Source: Pseudonocardia petroleophila
Lineage (GTDB): Bacteria > Actinomycetota > Actinomycetes > Mycobacteriales > Pseudonocardiaceae
Direction: 5' to 3'
DNA length: 64,000 nt
Assembly (NCBI RefSeq): GCF_014235185.1
Contig: NZ_CP060131.1
Span: 5,959,501-6,023,500 of the forward strand
Shown: one piece after another, positions 47,940-58,358 of the stretch
How positions within the stretch are numbered: the stretch's first letter is position 1
Layout of the letters: each line of letters begins with the position of its first letter
The notes under the pieces: generated by a model
Told to the model about the DNA's origin: nothing
Databases searched by the model: none
What the model saw: only the letters and a program-made list of their open reading frames with translations
Translations under genes and position numbers: made by a program

Positions 47940-48605
47940 TCAGTCGGCGTCGAGGCCGAACGGGTCGGGGCCGGGGCGCCCGGTCAGCCGCTCCAGGATC
48001 GCGCTGAACCCGTTGCGCAGGTGCAGCTCGGTGGCCGCCGCGACCCGGTCGACGTCACCGTCCTCGACCGCCGCGAGGATCTCCAGGTGCTCGCGGTGCG
48101 ACTGCTCGGCCCGCGGCGCCGCGTCGAGCATCAGGTCCCAGGGGAACGCCTGCCACATGACCGCGATCCGCTCGGTGAGCGCGGGCATGCCGCAGCGCTC
48201 GTAGAACAGGAAGTGGAACTCGCGGTTGCGCTCACGCGTGCCGGTCCCGCCGGGTCCGGCGCCGTCGTCGAGGAGCCTGCGCGCCTGGGCGAGGTCGCGG
48301 CGCGACAGGCGCAGCGTCGCCCGGCGCATCGCGTAGGTCTCGGTGAGCCGCCGCACCACGTAGGTGGCGGTGACCTGGTCGAGGTCCACCCCCGCGACCC
48401 GGACGCCGCGGTGCGGCTCGGAGACGACCAGCCCCTCGGCCTCGAGCTGGCGCATCGCCTCCCGGACCGGCGTGATGCTCGCGCCGAACTGGCGGGCCAG
48501 GTCGTCCTGCGGCATCCGCTCACCGCGGGCGAGCTCGCCGGAGAGGATCCGGCGTCGCAGCTCGTCGACGATCTGGTCGCGCTTGGTCGGTTGGACTGCG
48601 GTCAT
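47940..48605 (-). CDS. GntR-family regulator (FCD subfamily)
   Basis: The 221-residue protein has a GntR winged helix (RDQIVDELRRRILSGELARG, QDDLARQFGASITPVREAMR, LVVSEPHRGVRVAGV) and a C-terminal FCD ligand domain with metal-binding His residues (NREFHFLFYERCG, HREHLEILAAVEDG, ATELHLRNGFSAI). FCD proteins sense carboxylic acids. ATG 48605 follows GGGGAG. It precedes the CoA-transferase gene by about 70 bp on the same strand as the local catabolic genes and probably regulates them. Confidence 0.9.
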   Translation of the reverse strand: MTAVQPTKRDQIVDELRRRILSGELARGERMPQDDLARQFGASITPVREAMRQLEAEGLVVSEPHRGVRVAGVDLDQVTATYVVRRLTETYAMRRATLRLSRRDLAQARRLLDDGAGPGGTGTRERNREFHFLFYERCGMPALTERIAVMWQAFPWDLMLDAAPRAEQSHREHLEILAAVEDGDVDRVAAATELHLRNGFSAILERLTGRPGPDPFGLDAD

Positions 48606-48676
48606 CACCACTCCCCGCGCTTCGTGGATCCGGCACGATCCTAGGCCACGGTGCATCCCGGGACCGGGGACCTCGG

Positions 48677-49819
48677 TCAGCCCTCCTCCAGCCCCCTGCG
48701 GATGCGGTCGGTGTCGGCGCCCACGGCCGGGATCGCGCCCATCCGCGGCTCCCGCCCGTCGTACCCGATCGGGGGCAGGAGCGCCCGGATCGGCCCCGCG
48801 GGCGAGTCGACCGTCCGCCACCGGTCGCGGGCGGCCAGCTGGGGGTGCTCCAGCACCTCGCCGAGCTCCCGGCGGCGGGCGTGCGCGATGCGGTGCTCGG
48901 CGAGGCGGGCCTCGAGCCCGTCACCGGTCACGTCGAGGAGGACCTTGTCGATCTCGGCGTGCAGCTCGGGGCGGTGCGCCACCCGGCGGCTGCCGGTGTC
49001 GAACCGCGGATCGACGGCCAGCTCGGGGCGCTGCAGCACGCCGTCGCAGAAGCGCACCCACTCCCGCTCGTTCTGGATCGCGAGCACGACCTCGACCCCG
49101 TCGCCCGCGGCGAAGCAGCCGTAGGGCGCGATCGCGGCGTGGCTGGTTCCGGCGCGCACGGGCGGGGTGCCGTAGCCCGCGTAGTAGAGGGGGTAGCCCA
49201 TCCACTCGGTGAGCGCGTCGAACAGGCTCACCTCCAGCGCGGCGCCCCGGCCCGTGCGCTCCCGCTCGTAGAGCGCCGCGAGGATCCCGCTGAAGGCGTA
49301 CATCCCCGCGCCGATGTCGGCCGCCGGGATGCCGCTCTTGGCCGGCTGCTCCGGCGTCCCGGTGACCGACAGCAGCCCGGCCTCGGCCTGGATCAGCAGG
49401 TCGTAGGCCCGGGCGTCCCGGTACGGGCCGCTGTCGCCGTACCCGGAGATCGAGCAGGTCACCAGGCGGGGGAACCGCGCGCGCAGCTCCTGCGCCCCGA
49501 GCCCGAGCCGCTCGGCCGCGCCGGGGGCGAAGTTCTGGACGAACACGTCGGCGTCGGTCAGCAGGCGCCGGAGCACGTCGATCCCGGCCGGGTCCTTCAG
49601 GTCCAGCGCGATCGACTCCTTGGACCGGTTGAGCCAGACGAAGTGGCTGGAGAGCCCCTCGACGGTCTCGTCGTAGTCGCGGGCGAAGTCGCCGGACCCC
49701 GGCCGCTCGACCTTGATCACCCGGGCCCCGAGGTCGGCCAGGTGCCGGGTGGCCAGCGGCGCGGCGACGGCCTGCTCGCAGGAGACGACGGTGATCCCGT
49801 CCAGCGGGAGCGCGGTCAT
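48677..49819 (-). CDS. Family III CoA-transferase (CaiB/BaiF)
   Basis: The 380-residue protein has GITVVSCEQAVAAPLATRHL, GARVIKVERPGSGDFARDYD, RSKESIALDLKDPAGIDVLR, FVQNFAPGAAERLGLGAQEL, and a probable catalytic Asp in SGIPAADIGAGMYAFSGILA. It starts at ATG 49819 inside the stop of the broken ALDH gene (ATGA overlap), so it was once the distal gene of that operon. The GntR/FCD regulator lies downstream. Confidence 0.9.
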   Translation of the reverse strand: MTALPLDGITVVSCEQAVAAPLATRHLADLGARVIKVERPGSGDFARDYDETVEGLSSHFVWLNRSKESIALDLKDPAGIDVLRRLLTDADVFVQNFAPGAAERLGLGAQELRARFPRLVTCSISGYGDSGPYRDARAYDLLIQAEAGLLSVTGTPEQPAKSGIPAADIGAGMYAFSGILAALYERERTGRGAALEVSLFDALTEWMGYPLYYAGYGTPPVRAGTSHAAIAPYGCFAAGDGVEVVLAIQNEREWVRFCDGVLQRPELAVDPRFDTGSRRVAHRPELHAEIDKVLLDVTGDGLEARLAEHRIAHARRRELGEVLEHPQLAARDRWRTVDSPAGPIRALLPPIGYDGREPRMGAIPAVGADTDRIRRGLEEG

Positions 49820-50758
49820 GCCAGCCCCACGACGACGGCCTTGGTCCGCGTGTAGCCGAGCAGCCCCTCGACACCCTTCTCCCGGCCGTACCCGGACCGC
49901 TTCGTGCCGCCCAGCGGCAGCTCGATGCCGCCGCCCGCGCCGTAGGTGTTGACGAAGACCTGGCCGGCGTCGAGCTCGGCGGCCAGGCGGTGGGCCCGGC
50001 CGACCGACCCCGTCCACAGCGCGGCGACCAGCCCGTACTCGGTGGCGTTGGCCAGCTCGACGGCCTCGTCGTCGGTGCGGAACGTCGTGACGGCCAGCAC
50101 CGGCCCGAACACCTCCTGCTGCCCGATCTCCGAGCCGACCGGCACGTGGTCGAACAGGGTGGGCGGGAAGAAGAACCCGGCGCCGCCGGGGGCCTCCCCG
50201 CCGGTGACGAGCTCGGCGTCGGCCCGAGCGCGCCCGACCATCGCGGCCACCCGGTCGCGCTGCGTCGCGTTGGTCAGCGGCCCGAGGTCGGGGTCGTCCG
50301 GCCCGGGACCCGTGCGGACCGCCTCGAACCGCTCCCGGACCCGGGCCACCACCTCGTCGTGCACGGACTGGTGCACCAGCACGCGCGAGCCCGCCGTGCA
50401 GGTCTGCCCGGCGTTCTGCACGATCGAGTTGACGATCAGCGGGACCGCCCGGTCGAGGTCGGCGTCGGCGAAGACGATGTTCGGGGACTTGCCTCCCAGC
50501 TCCAGCACCACGGGCACGACGTTCGCCGCGGCGGCGGTGGCGACCGCCGTGCCCACCGGGCGCGAGCCGGTGAAGGAGAGGTGGTCGATGCCCGGGTGGG
50601 CGGCCAGCGCGGCGCCCGCCTCGACCCCGACGCCCGTGACGACGTTGAACGCGCCGTCGGCGAAGCCCGCCTCGGCGGCCAGGCGGGCGAGCTCGACCGC
50701 GGTGACGGGGCTGTCCTCGGCCGGCTTGAGCACGCAGCAGTTGCCCGCGGCCAGCAGC
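49816..50758 (-). pseudogene. Aldehyde dehydrogenase, N-terminal ~150 residues missing
   Basis: Only the part from LLAAGNCCVLKPAEDSPVTA onward is present, with the general-base Glu in LELGGKSPNIVFAD and the nucleophile Cys in NAGQTCTAGSRV, and a normal C-terminal GTKRSGYGREKGVEG. That is ~315 residues of the usual ~480. Upstream of about 50758 the DNA changes abruptly to the opposite-strand molybdopterin-dehydrogenase fragment, so the substrate-gate and first NAD-binding strand are gone. The frame stays open by chance over the fragment. It cannot be a normal ALDH. Confidence 0.8.
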
Positions 50759-51621
50759 CACGGCCAGGGCCACGAGACGGCGTTCGCACAGCTCGCGTCC
50801 GCGGTGCTGCAGGTCCCGATGGAGAAGATCCGGCTGGTGCAGTCCGACACCGCGCTGGTGCCCCGCGGCTCGGGACCATGGGGTCGCGGTCGCTGCAGAC
50901 CGGCGGCAGCGCGATCCACGGTTCCAGCACCGAGCTGGTCGTGCGCGCCCGCGAGATCGCCGCCCACCTGCTGGAGGCGTCGGCGGAGGACGTGGAGCTG
51001 TCCGCGGCCGGATTCGGGGTCAGGGGCGTCACGGGGCCGGTCGTGACCTGGGCCCAGGCAGCGGCGGCCGCCGAGGACGGCACCGGCCGCCCGGACGGCG
51101 CGGCCGCCGCCCTGCGCGAGGAGCTGGACTTCGCCCAGGGCCAGTCCAGCTTCCCGTTCGGCTCGCACATCGCCGTCGTCGAGGTCGACCTGGACACCGG
51201 CCGGGTCACCCCGCTGCGGCACGTGGCCGTCGACGACTGCGGGCGGATCCTCAACCCGCTGCTGGTCGAGGGCCAGCAGCACGGCGGCATCGCCCAGGGC
51301 GTCTCGCAGGCGCTCTACGAGCTGGTCGACTACGACGCCGACGGCAACCCGACCACCGCCAACCTGGTGTCCTACACGATCCCCAGCGCCGCGGACCTGT
51401 GCGCGTTCGAGGCGTCCACCACCGAGACCCCGACGCACCTGAACCCGCTGGGCGCCAAGGGCATCGGGGAGTCGGGGACGATCGGCTCCACCCCGGCCGT
51501 GCACAACGCCGTGATCGACGCGCTCTCGCACCTCGGGGTGCGCCACATCGACATGCCGCTCACCCCCGAGAAGGTGTGGCGGGCGATCCGGGGAGCGGCC
51601 GGGCCGGGCGCGGCGGGCTGA
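50756..51621 (+). pseudogene. Xanthine-dehydrogenase-family molybdopterin subunit, C-terminal fragment with a frameshift
   Basis: The fragment starts at SHGQGHETAFAQLASAV and matches the C-terminal domain of molybdopterin large subunits (CoxL/XdhB type): the frame reads VQSDTALVPRGSGPWG and then breaks, while the neighbouring frame continues GSRSLQTGGSAIHGSS and on to the active-site Glu in GAKGIGESGTIGSTPA. One G is missing near 50876-50884 relative to the expected sequence. About the first 500 residues and the start codon are absent, replaced by the opposed ALDH fragment. Inactive. Confidence 0.75.
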
Positions 51622-51706
51622 CGGCGGGGCGGGCCACCGCACGCCAGCGGTTACCCTCGGGCGAGCCGGAGAACCCCCGGACGGTCACCCGGAGGAGAGC
51701 CCGACC

Positions 51707-52081
51707 ATGCCCCCTGTCCCTCGCGGTGGCTCCACCGTCGTCGCGGCGACGTGGGCGGTCGCCGGTGTCGTCCACCTCCTGATCGCGCTCCGCGGCGACG
51801 GCGCGGGCGCCGTGCTCGGGTTCGCCCTCGCCGCGGTGGCCCTGGTCGGGGCGGCCGCGCTGCTCGTGGACCCCCGGCCCGAGCTGCTGGTCGTGGCCGC
51901 GGTGGCCGGCGTCGTGGGGGTGGCCGCGTTCGCGCTGCCGCTGATCCTGCCGCTGCTGGGGATCGGGGGTCCGGCCACCGATCCCCTCGACGCGTGGCGG
52001 ATCGGCGCCTTCGTGGTGGACGCGCTGACGGTCCGGCTCGCCGCGTTCACCCTGCGGCGCGCCGGCCGGGCGCGGGCCTGA
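51707..52081 (+). CDS. Four-helix membrane protein, hypothetical
   Basis: The 124-residue protein starts at ATG 51707 after a GGAGGAG ribosome site and has hydrophobic helices GSTVVAATWAVAGVVHLLIA, AVLGFALAAVALVGAAALLV, PELLVVAAVAGVVGVAAFAL and PLILPLLGIGG. The His in VVHLL may face the membrane. No family recognised. Confidence 0.65.
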   Translation: MPPVPRGGSTVVAATWAVAGVVHLLIALRGDGAGAVLGFALAAVALVGAAALLVDPRPELLVVAAVAGVVGVAAFALPLILPLLGIGGPATDPLDAWRIGAFVVDALTVRLAAFTLRRAGRARA

Positions 52082-52224
52082 GCGTCACCGGGACGGCTGG
52101 AGACTTCGCGGTCAGCCGCTCGTCGGGCATCCGCACATCGTGCCCTGCCGGACTCGCGCGGGGTCCGTCGAACGGTGGATCTCCACCCGCCCGATCGTCG
52201 GACGACCGGGCGGGCCGGCGTGCC

Positions 52225-52230
52225 TAGCGT
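52225..52230 (+). promoter_or_regulatory. -10 box (TAGCGT) of a leaderless gene
   Basis: TAGCGT lies 7 nt before ATG 52238, the same box and spacing as at 11131 (plus) and 54391 (minus). Confidence 0.55.
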
Positions 52231-52237
52231 CGCTGTC

Positions 52238-53410
52238 ATGACCGCGACCACCGCCACCACCGCACCGCCCCGGCTGCACGGCCTCGACGCGCTGCGGGCC
52301 GCCGCGCTCGGGCTGGGGATCGTCCTGCACTCGCTCATCCCGTTCGCCCCGGGGGCGCTGTGGCTGGTCACCGACTCGGTGACCAGCGACGCCGTGAACG
52401 TCCCGCTGGTCCTCATCCACCTGTTCCGGATGGTGCTGTTCATGATGCTGGCCGGCTACTTCGGCCGGATGGTGCTGCACCGCCGGGGCACGGGCGCCTA
52501 CCTGCGGGACCGCGCGCTGCGGATCCTGCTCCCGCTCGTCGCGTTCTGGCCGGTCGCGGTGCTCTCGCTGGGGATCCTCGTCGGGGTGAACGTCGCGCTG
52601 CGCGGCGTCGAGCCCCCGCCGACGCCCGCCGCGGACGCCTCCCCGCTGCTCGCCTTCACGCCGGGCCAGCTCTGGTTCCTGCTGGTCCTGATGGAGTGCG
52701 TGCTGATCACCGTGGTGGTCCGGGCGGTGGCGCGGCGCCTGGCGGGCCCGGACCGCGTCGCGCGCCTGTCCGGGCGGGCCGGGGCCCTGCTCGCGTCGCC
52801 GTGGGGCGTCGGCCTGGCGGCGGTCCCGTACCTGGTCGGGCTGCTGGTCCAGGGCCACACGGCGGGCGGGATCGTCGAACCGTTCACGGTCCTGCCCGAG
52901 GTCGCCCCGCTCGTCACCTACCTGGGCGCGTTCGGTGTCGGCTGGTTCCTGCAGGCCCGCCCCGACGCGCTGACCCGCCTCGCCGCGACGTGGCCGGTGC
53001 ACCTGGGCGCCGCCGTGGTGCTCAGCGCGGTGGTGCTGCTGGGGGCGGCCGCGCTGCCGCTGTGGGCCGCGGCGGCGATCACCGCGCTGGCCGGGTGGAC
53101 CTGGACCTACGGCCTGGTGGGGGTGTGCAGCCGGTACCTCACCCGCGAGCGACCGGTCGTGCGCTACCTGGCCGACGCCTCGTACTGGATGTACCTGCTG
53201 CACCTGCCGCTGCTCGTCGGCATCGAGATCCTGCTCGCCGACCTGGCCTGGCCGATCCCCGTCAAGCTCGTGCTCACCTGGGCGGTCACCGCGGTCGTCC
53301 TCCTCCTCGGCTACGACCTGCTGGTGCGCGGCACCTGGCTCGGTGCGTGGCTCAACGGCAGGCGGCGGCCGCGGGCCCTGCGGCGGCGCCGGACCGTCGC
53401 GGCCGGCTGA
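52238..53410 (+). CDS. Acyltransferase-3 family membrane protein
   Basis: The 390-residue protein has about 10 membrane helices and the acyltransferase-3 start motif (HGLDALRAAALGLGIVLHSL, with the conserved Arg and His), RMVLFMMLAGYFGRM, a GQLWFLLVLMECVLI helix, and DASYWMYLLHLPLL near the end. Members O-acylate sugars or glycopeptides in the envelope; OpgC-like enzymes succinylate glucans. It begins at ATG 52238, 7 nt after TAGCGT. Confidence 0.88.
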   Translation: MTATTATTAPPRLHGLDALRAAALGLGIVLHSLIPFAPGALWLVTDSVTSDAVNVPLVLIHLFRMVLFMMLAGYFGRMVLHRRGTGAYLRDRALRILLPLVAFWPVAVLSLGILVGVNVALRGVEPPPTPAADASPLLAFTPGQLWFLLVLMECVLITVVVRAVARRLAGPDRVARLSGRAGALLASPWGVGLAAVPYLVGLLVQGHTAGGIVEPFTVLPEVAPLVTYLGAFGVGWFLQARPDALTRLAATWPVHLGAAVVLSAVVLLGAAALPLWAAAAITALAGWTWTYGLVGVCSRYLTRERPVVRYLADASYWMYLLHLPLLVGIEILLADLAWPIPVKLVLTWAVTAVVLLLGYDLLVRGTWLGAWLNGRRRPRALRRRRTVAAG

Positions 53411-53634
53411 GCGGCCCCGGGTTCAGCGCGCCGGCGCCCCGTCCGCGACGAGCGGGCGGGCGCCGGACCGCGCCGCGCCGGCGCCGGCGGCCACCACGAA
53501 CCCGATCCCGGCGACGCGGATCGCGCACCGCGCCGGCCGCCTCGACCTGGTCCAGGACGTGCTGCTGCGGGCGTTCGCGGTCGTCGGGCGGGGCCGGGCC
53601 GCGCGGCCCCCGCTCGCCCTCGTCGCGGGCCGGC

Positions 53635-54378
53635 TCACCCGGTGAGGCCTGCGCCGGGACGACCGGGGGTGGCCGACGCGGTCGCCGCTCGGCCCGCGGC
53701 GATCCGGTCGAGCCACTCCCCCAGCACGTGCCGCTCGCCCTCGGTGAGCGCGGTGATCCCGTCGAGCCCGGCCCGCAGCGTCGTCGCGGCGGTGACCGGA
53801 CCGGGTTCCCGCCGGGGCGGAGCGCCGGTCGCGATCGCGGCGAGCACGGTGTCCCGCGCGAGGTCCGACAGCGCCGGGTCCCGGTCGTCGGCGGGGGTCG
53901 CGAGCAGCGTGAGGACCGTGCCGCAGGCCGCGGCGTGCACCAGGTCGGCCGCGGTGCGCTCGTCGACGGTCAGCCGGCCCGCCGCGGCGATCGCCCGGAC
54001 GTGCCGACGCAGGACGGCCCACGACCGCTCCGCGGCGGGGGACGTCCGGCCCGAGGTCGGGTCGCCGTACATGAGCAGGTAGAGCGCGGGGTGGGCGAGC
54101 CCGAAGCCGACGTGCACGGCCCACCCCGCGCGCAGGTCCTCGACCGGGTCGTCACCGGGCGGGTCGAGGACCTTCGTCCGTAGGTACGCGGCGAACCCGT
54201 GCTCGGCGACGGCGTCGAGCAGGCCGTCCTTGTCGCCGAACAGGCGGTAGAGCGCGGGCGCCTGGGTGCCCGCCGCCGCGGCGACCGCGCGCGTCGACAC
54301 GGCGTCGCGGCCGCCCTCGGCGAGCAGCCGCGCGGCGGCCTCCACGACGTGGTCGCGCACCTCGCGCCGGGCGTCCAT
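53635..54378 (-). CDS. TetR-family repressor
   Basis: The 247-residue protein has a TetR helix-turn-helix (HVVEAAARLLAEGGRDAVST, RAVAAAAGTQAPALYRLFGD, KDGLLDAVAEHGFAAYL) and a helical ligand domain ending TALTEGERHVLGEWLDRI. ATG 54378 is 7 nt after TAGCGT on the minus strand, so it is probably leaderless. It is divergent from an NmrA-like gene; TGGTATCACTGG and GGTATCAGTGATAACC lie between them as likely operators. Confidence 0.9.
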   Translation of the reverse strand: MDARREVRDHVVEAAARLLAEGGRDAVSTRAVAAAAGTQAPALYRLFGDKDGLLDAVAEHGFAAYLRTKVLDPPGDDPVEDLRAGWAVHVGFGLAHPALYLLMYGDPTSGRTSPAAERSWAVLRRHVRAIAAAGRLTVDERTAADLVHAAACGTVLTLLATPADDRDPALSDLARDTVLAAIATGAPPRREPGPVTAATTLRAGLDGITALTEGERHVLGEWLDRIAAGRAATASATPGRPGAGLTG

Positions 54379-54385
54379 GCATCCG

Positions 54386-54391
54386 ACGCTA
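54386..54391 (-). promoter_or_regulatory. -10 box (TAGCGT) of the TetR gene
   Basis: The complement of 54386-54391 is TAGCGT, with 7 nt to ATG 54378; it is adjacent to the operator region. Confidence 0.55.
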
Positions 54392-54400
54392 CCTGATCCG

Positions 54401-54452
54401 TGGTATCACTGGAAACGCCACTGATCACACGATTCCGGTATCAGTGATAACC
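54401..54452. promoter_or_regulatory. TetR operator region with repeated GGTATCA half-sites
   Basis: GGTATCACTGG (54402-54412), CACTGATCAC (54419-54428) and GGTATCAGTGATAACC (54437-54452) share the GTATCANTG-like core. The last is a nearly perfect palindrome (GGTATCA-GTGATAACC differs at one base). The cluster sits between the TetR start and the NmrA-like gene's ribosome site. Confidence 0.6.
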
Positions 54453-54465
54453 GAGGGAGCTGACC

Positions 54466-55308
54466 ATGATCATCGTCACGGGCGCGACGGGGCGGCTGGG
54501 CCGCGCCGTCGTGGAGCGGCTGCTGGAGCGCGGCGGCCCCGACGGGCTGGGGGTCAGCGTCCGCGACCCGGGCGCGGCCCGGGACCTCGCCGACCGCGGC
54601 GTCCGCGTCCGGCGCGGCGACTTCGACGACCCCGCCGCGCTGGCGCACGCCGTCGAGGGCGCGGACCGGGTCCTGATCGTCTCCGGACCCGCCGACGCGG
54701 CCGCCCACCGGCGCGCGGTCGACGCGGCGGCGGCCGCGGGCGCGCGGCGGATCCTCTACACCAGCCACATGGGAGCGCGGCGCGACTCCCCGTTCGCCCC
54801 GATGCCCGCCCACGCCGAGACCGAGGACGACCTGCGGCGCAGCGGCGTCGCCTGCACCGCCCTGCGCAACGGGTTCTACGCGGCCACCGCGGTGCAGCTC
54901 ATGGGGCAGGCGCTCACGACCGGGCAGCTCGTGGCCCCCGAGGACGGACCGGTGTCCTGGACGGCGCACGCCGACCTCGCCGACGCCGCCGCGCTCGCCC
55001 TGGACGGGGCCCTCGACGGCGTGACCGCCCCGCTCACCGGACCGCAGGCCCTCGACTTCGGCGACATCGCCGCCCTCGCCTCGGAGCTGACGGGCCGCGA
55101 CATCACCCGCGTGACCGTCGCCGACGACGAGTGGACCGCGGGGATGGTGGCGCGCGGCGTGCCGGAGGGCGGTGCCCGGATGCTGCTCGGGATGTTCCTC
55201 GCGAGCCGCCGGGGGGACTTCGCCGCCGTCGACCCCGCGCTCGGGGAGCTCCTCGGCCGCCCGGCGACGACGTTCGCCGAGGTGCTCGCCGCGTCGACCG
55301 GGGGCTGA
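54466..55308 (+). CDS. NmrA-like/NAD(P)H-binding SDR (quinone oxidoreductase QorB-like)
   Basis: The 280-residue protein begins IIVTGATGRLGRAVVERLLE (Rossmann loop), has VRRGDFDDPAALAHAVEGAD, VLIVSGPADAAAHRRAVDAA and RRILYTSHMGARRDSPFAPM. It resembles QorB/azoreductase-type SDRs that reduce quinones or electrophiles with NADPH, often controlled by a divergent TetR. ATG 54466 follows AGGGAG. It is probably induced by the small molecule sensed by the TetR protein. Confidence 0.85.
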   Translation: MIIVTGATGRLGRAVVERLLERGGPDGLGVSVRDPGAARDLADRGVRVRRGDFDDPAALAHAVEGADRVLIVSGPADAAAHRRAVDAAAAAGARRILYTSHMGARRDSPFAPMPAHAETEDDLRRSGVACTALRNGFYAATAVQLMGQALTTGQLVAPEDGPVSWTAHADLADAAALALDGALDGVTAPLTGPQALDFGDIAALASELTGRDITRVTVADDEWTAGMVARGVPEGGARMLLGMFLASRRGDFAAVDPALGELLGRPATTFAEVLAASTGG

Positions 55309-55311
55309 GGC

Positions 55312-57069
55312 TCAGCCGGGAGGGTCCAGGTCCCGCCACACCGCGACGTCGCCGACGAACTCCGGCTCCGCCCCGACGAGCGCGGTGGTCTGCTGCACCA
55401 GCGCGTCGACGTTGCGGGACGGGCCGAGCACCGCCGAGCACGCCCCCCAGCGGGCGACGTCGGCGCGGAACCGGGCGCGCACCTCGGGGGTGACCTCGCG
55501 GACGGCGCCGTCGACGTGCACGTCGTGCAGCAGGCGGCCGGTGTGCGTCGGCTGCCCCCCGACGTACGCGCGGCCGTCGGCGGCCGGTCCGATGAAGTAG
55601 CCGCCCGGGATCGCGAAGGACAGCCCGGCGGCCTGCTGCCAGGCCATCGCGTCGACGTCGGGCGCGGCCGGGAAGGGCAGCAGCAGCACGCTGCCGCCGG
55701 GGCAGTCCAGGGCCGGGTCCCCCGACGTCAGGAACGCGGGGACCGCCGGCGCGTCCTGCGCCGGGAGGGGGCCGGGCACCAGCGGCAGCAGGGCGACGAC
55801 CACGGCGAACGCCACCGCGCCGCGCACCGCGACCGCCTCGGCCCGCACCCGCTCCAGGGCCAGCGCGAGTGCCGCCGCCGCGAGGAACGCCGTGAACAGC
55901 GGCAGCCGCGTGGCGATGACGTGCTCGAACCCGGGCAGCCCCGCGAGCAGGGCCCAGGGCAGCGGCACGCCCGTCCGCACCCCGTCGACGACGAGCTCCG
56001 GGCCCAGCGCCAGCACCGCCGTCGCCGCGGCGACCAGGAGCGCGGTGCGCAGGCGGGCGTCGCGGCGGTAGCGGACCAGCCCGGCGAGGAGCACGACCAG
56101 CAGCGGGAACCCGAGCAGGGCCGTGCGCTCCTCGATCCCGCCGGCGAACACCGCGGAGCGCTCGGCCGCGGCGGAGGTGGTGAGCACCTGCAGCGGGGTG
56201 CCGACGACGAGGCCGGCGAGGTCGGTCGAGTAGTACGCCGTGGCGAACGGGCTGCCCTCCTGCGGCAGCGGCCCGAGCAGCTGGAACGCCAGGCCCGGCC
56301 CGCCCACCAGCGCGAACACGCCCAGGGCGAGCAGGGCCCGGCCCGTGACCCGGCCCGCGCGGCCCCGCACCTCCCGCGGGTGCGACGCCACGAGCACCAC
56401 CAGCAGCAGGGCGACGACGAGGCCGGAGAGGAACAGGATCTCCTCGCCCACGTACACCTGCAGCCCCGCGGCCAGGCCGAGCAGCACGGCGGTGGAGCGC
56501 GCCGGCCGGGCGTCGGTGAGCAGCCGCACCGACATCAGCAGCAGGACGGGCACCGCCGGGTTCAGCACCAGGTTCGGGTGCCCGCCCGCGGCCTGCGCGA
56601 CCATCGCCGGGGAGAACCCGGCGAGCAGCCCGCCCACGGCCGCGGGCCCGGTCCCGACGCCCAGCGGCCGGGCCAGCAGGCACCAGAACGTCGCCGACGC
56701 CGTCGCGGCCAGGCCCAGGGTGGTCAGCACGGTGACGGTGCCGATCCCGCCGAACGCCGCGGTGACCGGCGCGAGCAGCAGCCCGGGCAGCACCATCCCG
56801 TTGTTCCACATCAGGTTGATGCCGTCGGGGTGGTTGAGGGCGTCGGAGTACAGCGGGAGGCGGCCCTGCGCCAGCGCCCGCGGGGTCCAGGTGAGCAGCC
56901 AGCCGAACAGCACGGAGTCGGGCTCGTTGACCGAGGTGACCCGTCGCCCGAGCGGGGTCCACCACGGCCCGGTGACCACCAGGGCCAGCACCAGGTAGCC
57001 GAGCGGGACCCCCGCGGCCGCGACGGTGCGCGACCGCGGCCGGGGCCGGGACGCCTGCACGGTCAGCAC
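55312..57069 (-). CDS. Polytopic membrane protein, GT-C glycosyltransferase-like
   Basis: The 585-residue protein has about 11 membrane helices over residues 20-425 and a C-terminal extracytoplasmic domain. The first loop holds NEPDSVLFGWLLTWTPRALA near residue 45 (an acidic pair where GT-C enzymes keep catalytic Asp/Glu), and PLYSDALNHPDGINLMWNNG follows, a pattern of lipid-linked-sugar glycosyltransferases. No catalytic data support a sugar donor. GTG 57069 has GGAAGG 9 nt upstream. It stands alone between convergent and divergent genes. Confidence 0.72.
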   Translation of the reverse strand: MLTVQASRPRPRSRTVAAAGVPLGYLVLALVVTGPWWTPLGRRVTSVNEPDSVLFGWLLTWTPRALAQGRLPLYSDALNHPDGINLMWNNGMVLPGLLLAPVTAAFGGIGTVTVLTTLGLAATASATFWCLLARPLGVGTGPAAVGGLLAGFSPAMVAQAAGGHPNLVLNPAVPVLLLMSVRLLTDARPARSTAVLLGLAAGLQVYVGEEILFLSGLVVALLLVVLVASHPREVRGRAGRVTGRALLALGVFALVGGPGLAFQLLGPLPQEGSPFATAYYSTDLAGLVVGTPLQVLTTSAAAERSAVFAGGIEERTALLGFPLLVVLLAGLVRYRRDARLRTALLVAAATAVLALGPELVVDGVRTGVPLPWALLAGLPGFEHVIATRLPLFTAFLAAAALALALERVRAEAVAVRGAVAFAVVVALLPLVPGPLPAQDAPAVPAFLTSGDPALDCPGGSVLLLPFPAAPDVDAMAWQQAAGLSFAIPGGYFIGPAADGRAYVGGQPTHTGRLLHDVHVDGAVREVTPEVRARFRADVARWGACSAVLGPSRNVDALVQQTTALVGAEPEFVGDVAVWRDLDPPG

Positions 57070-57180
57070 GCCGGTGATCCTTCCACGGCGATCGCGTCCC
57101 CCCGCCTGCGCGACACCCCCGACAAGTCCTACTCTCAGGTAACCGGGCACCCGCCCGTCTCGAAGGGAAGGCAGAACCCG

Positions 57181-58353
<1,173 letters not shown>

Positions 58354-58358
58354 CCATC

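Noticed and set aside
53343..53645. A plus-strand fragment between the acyltransferase and TetR genes (LDLVQDVLLRAFAVVGRG and following)
   Set aside because: No start with a ribosome site, no known family, and it overlaps the acyltransferase end; left as non-coding.
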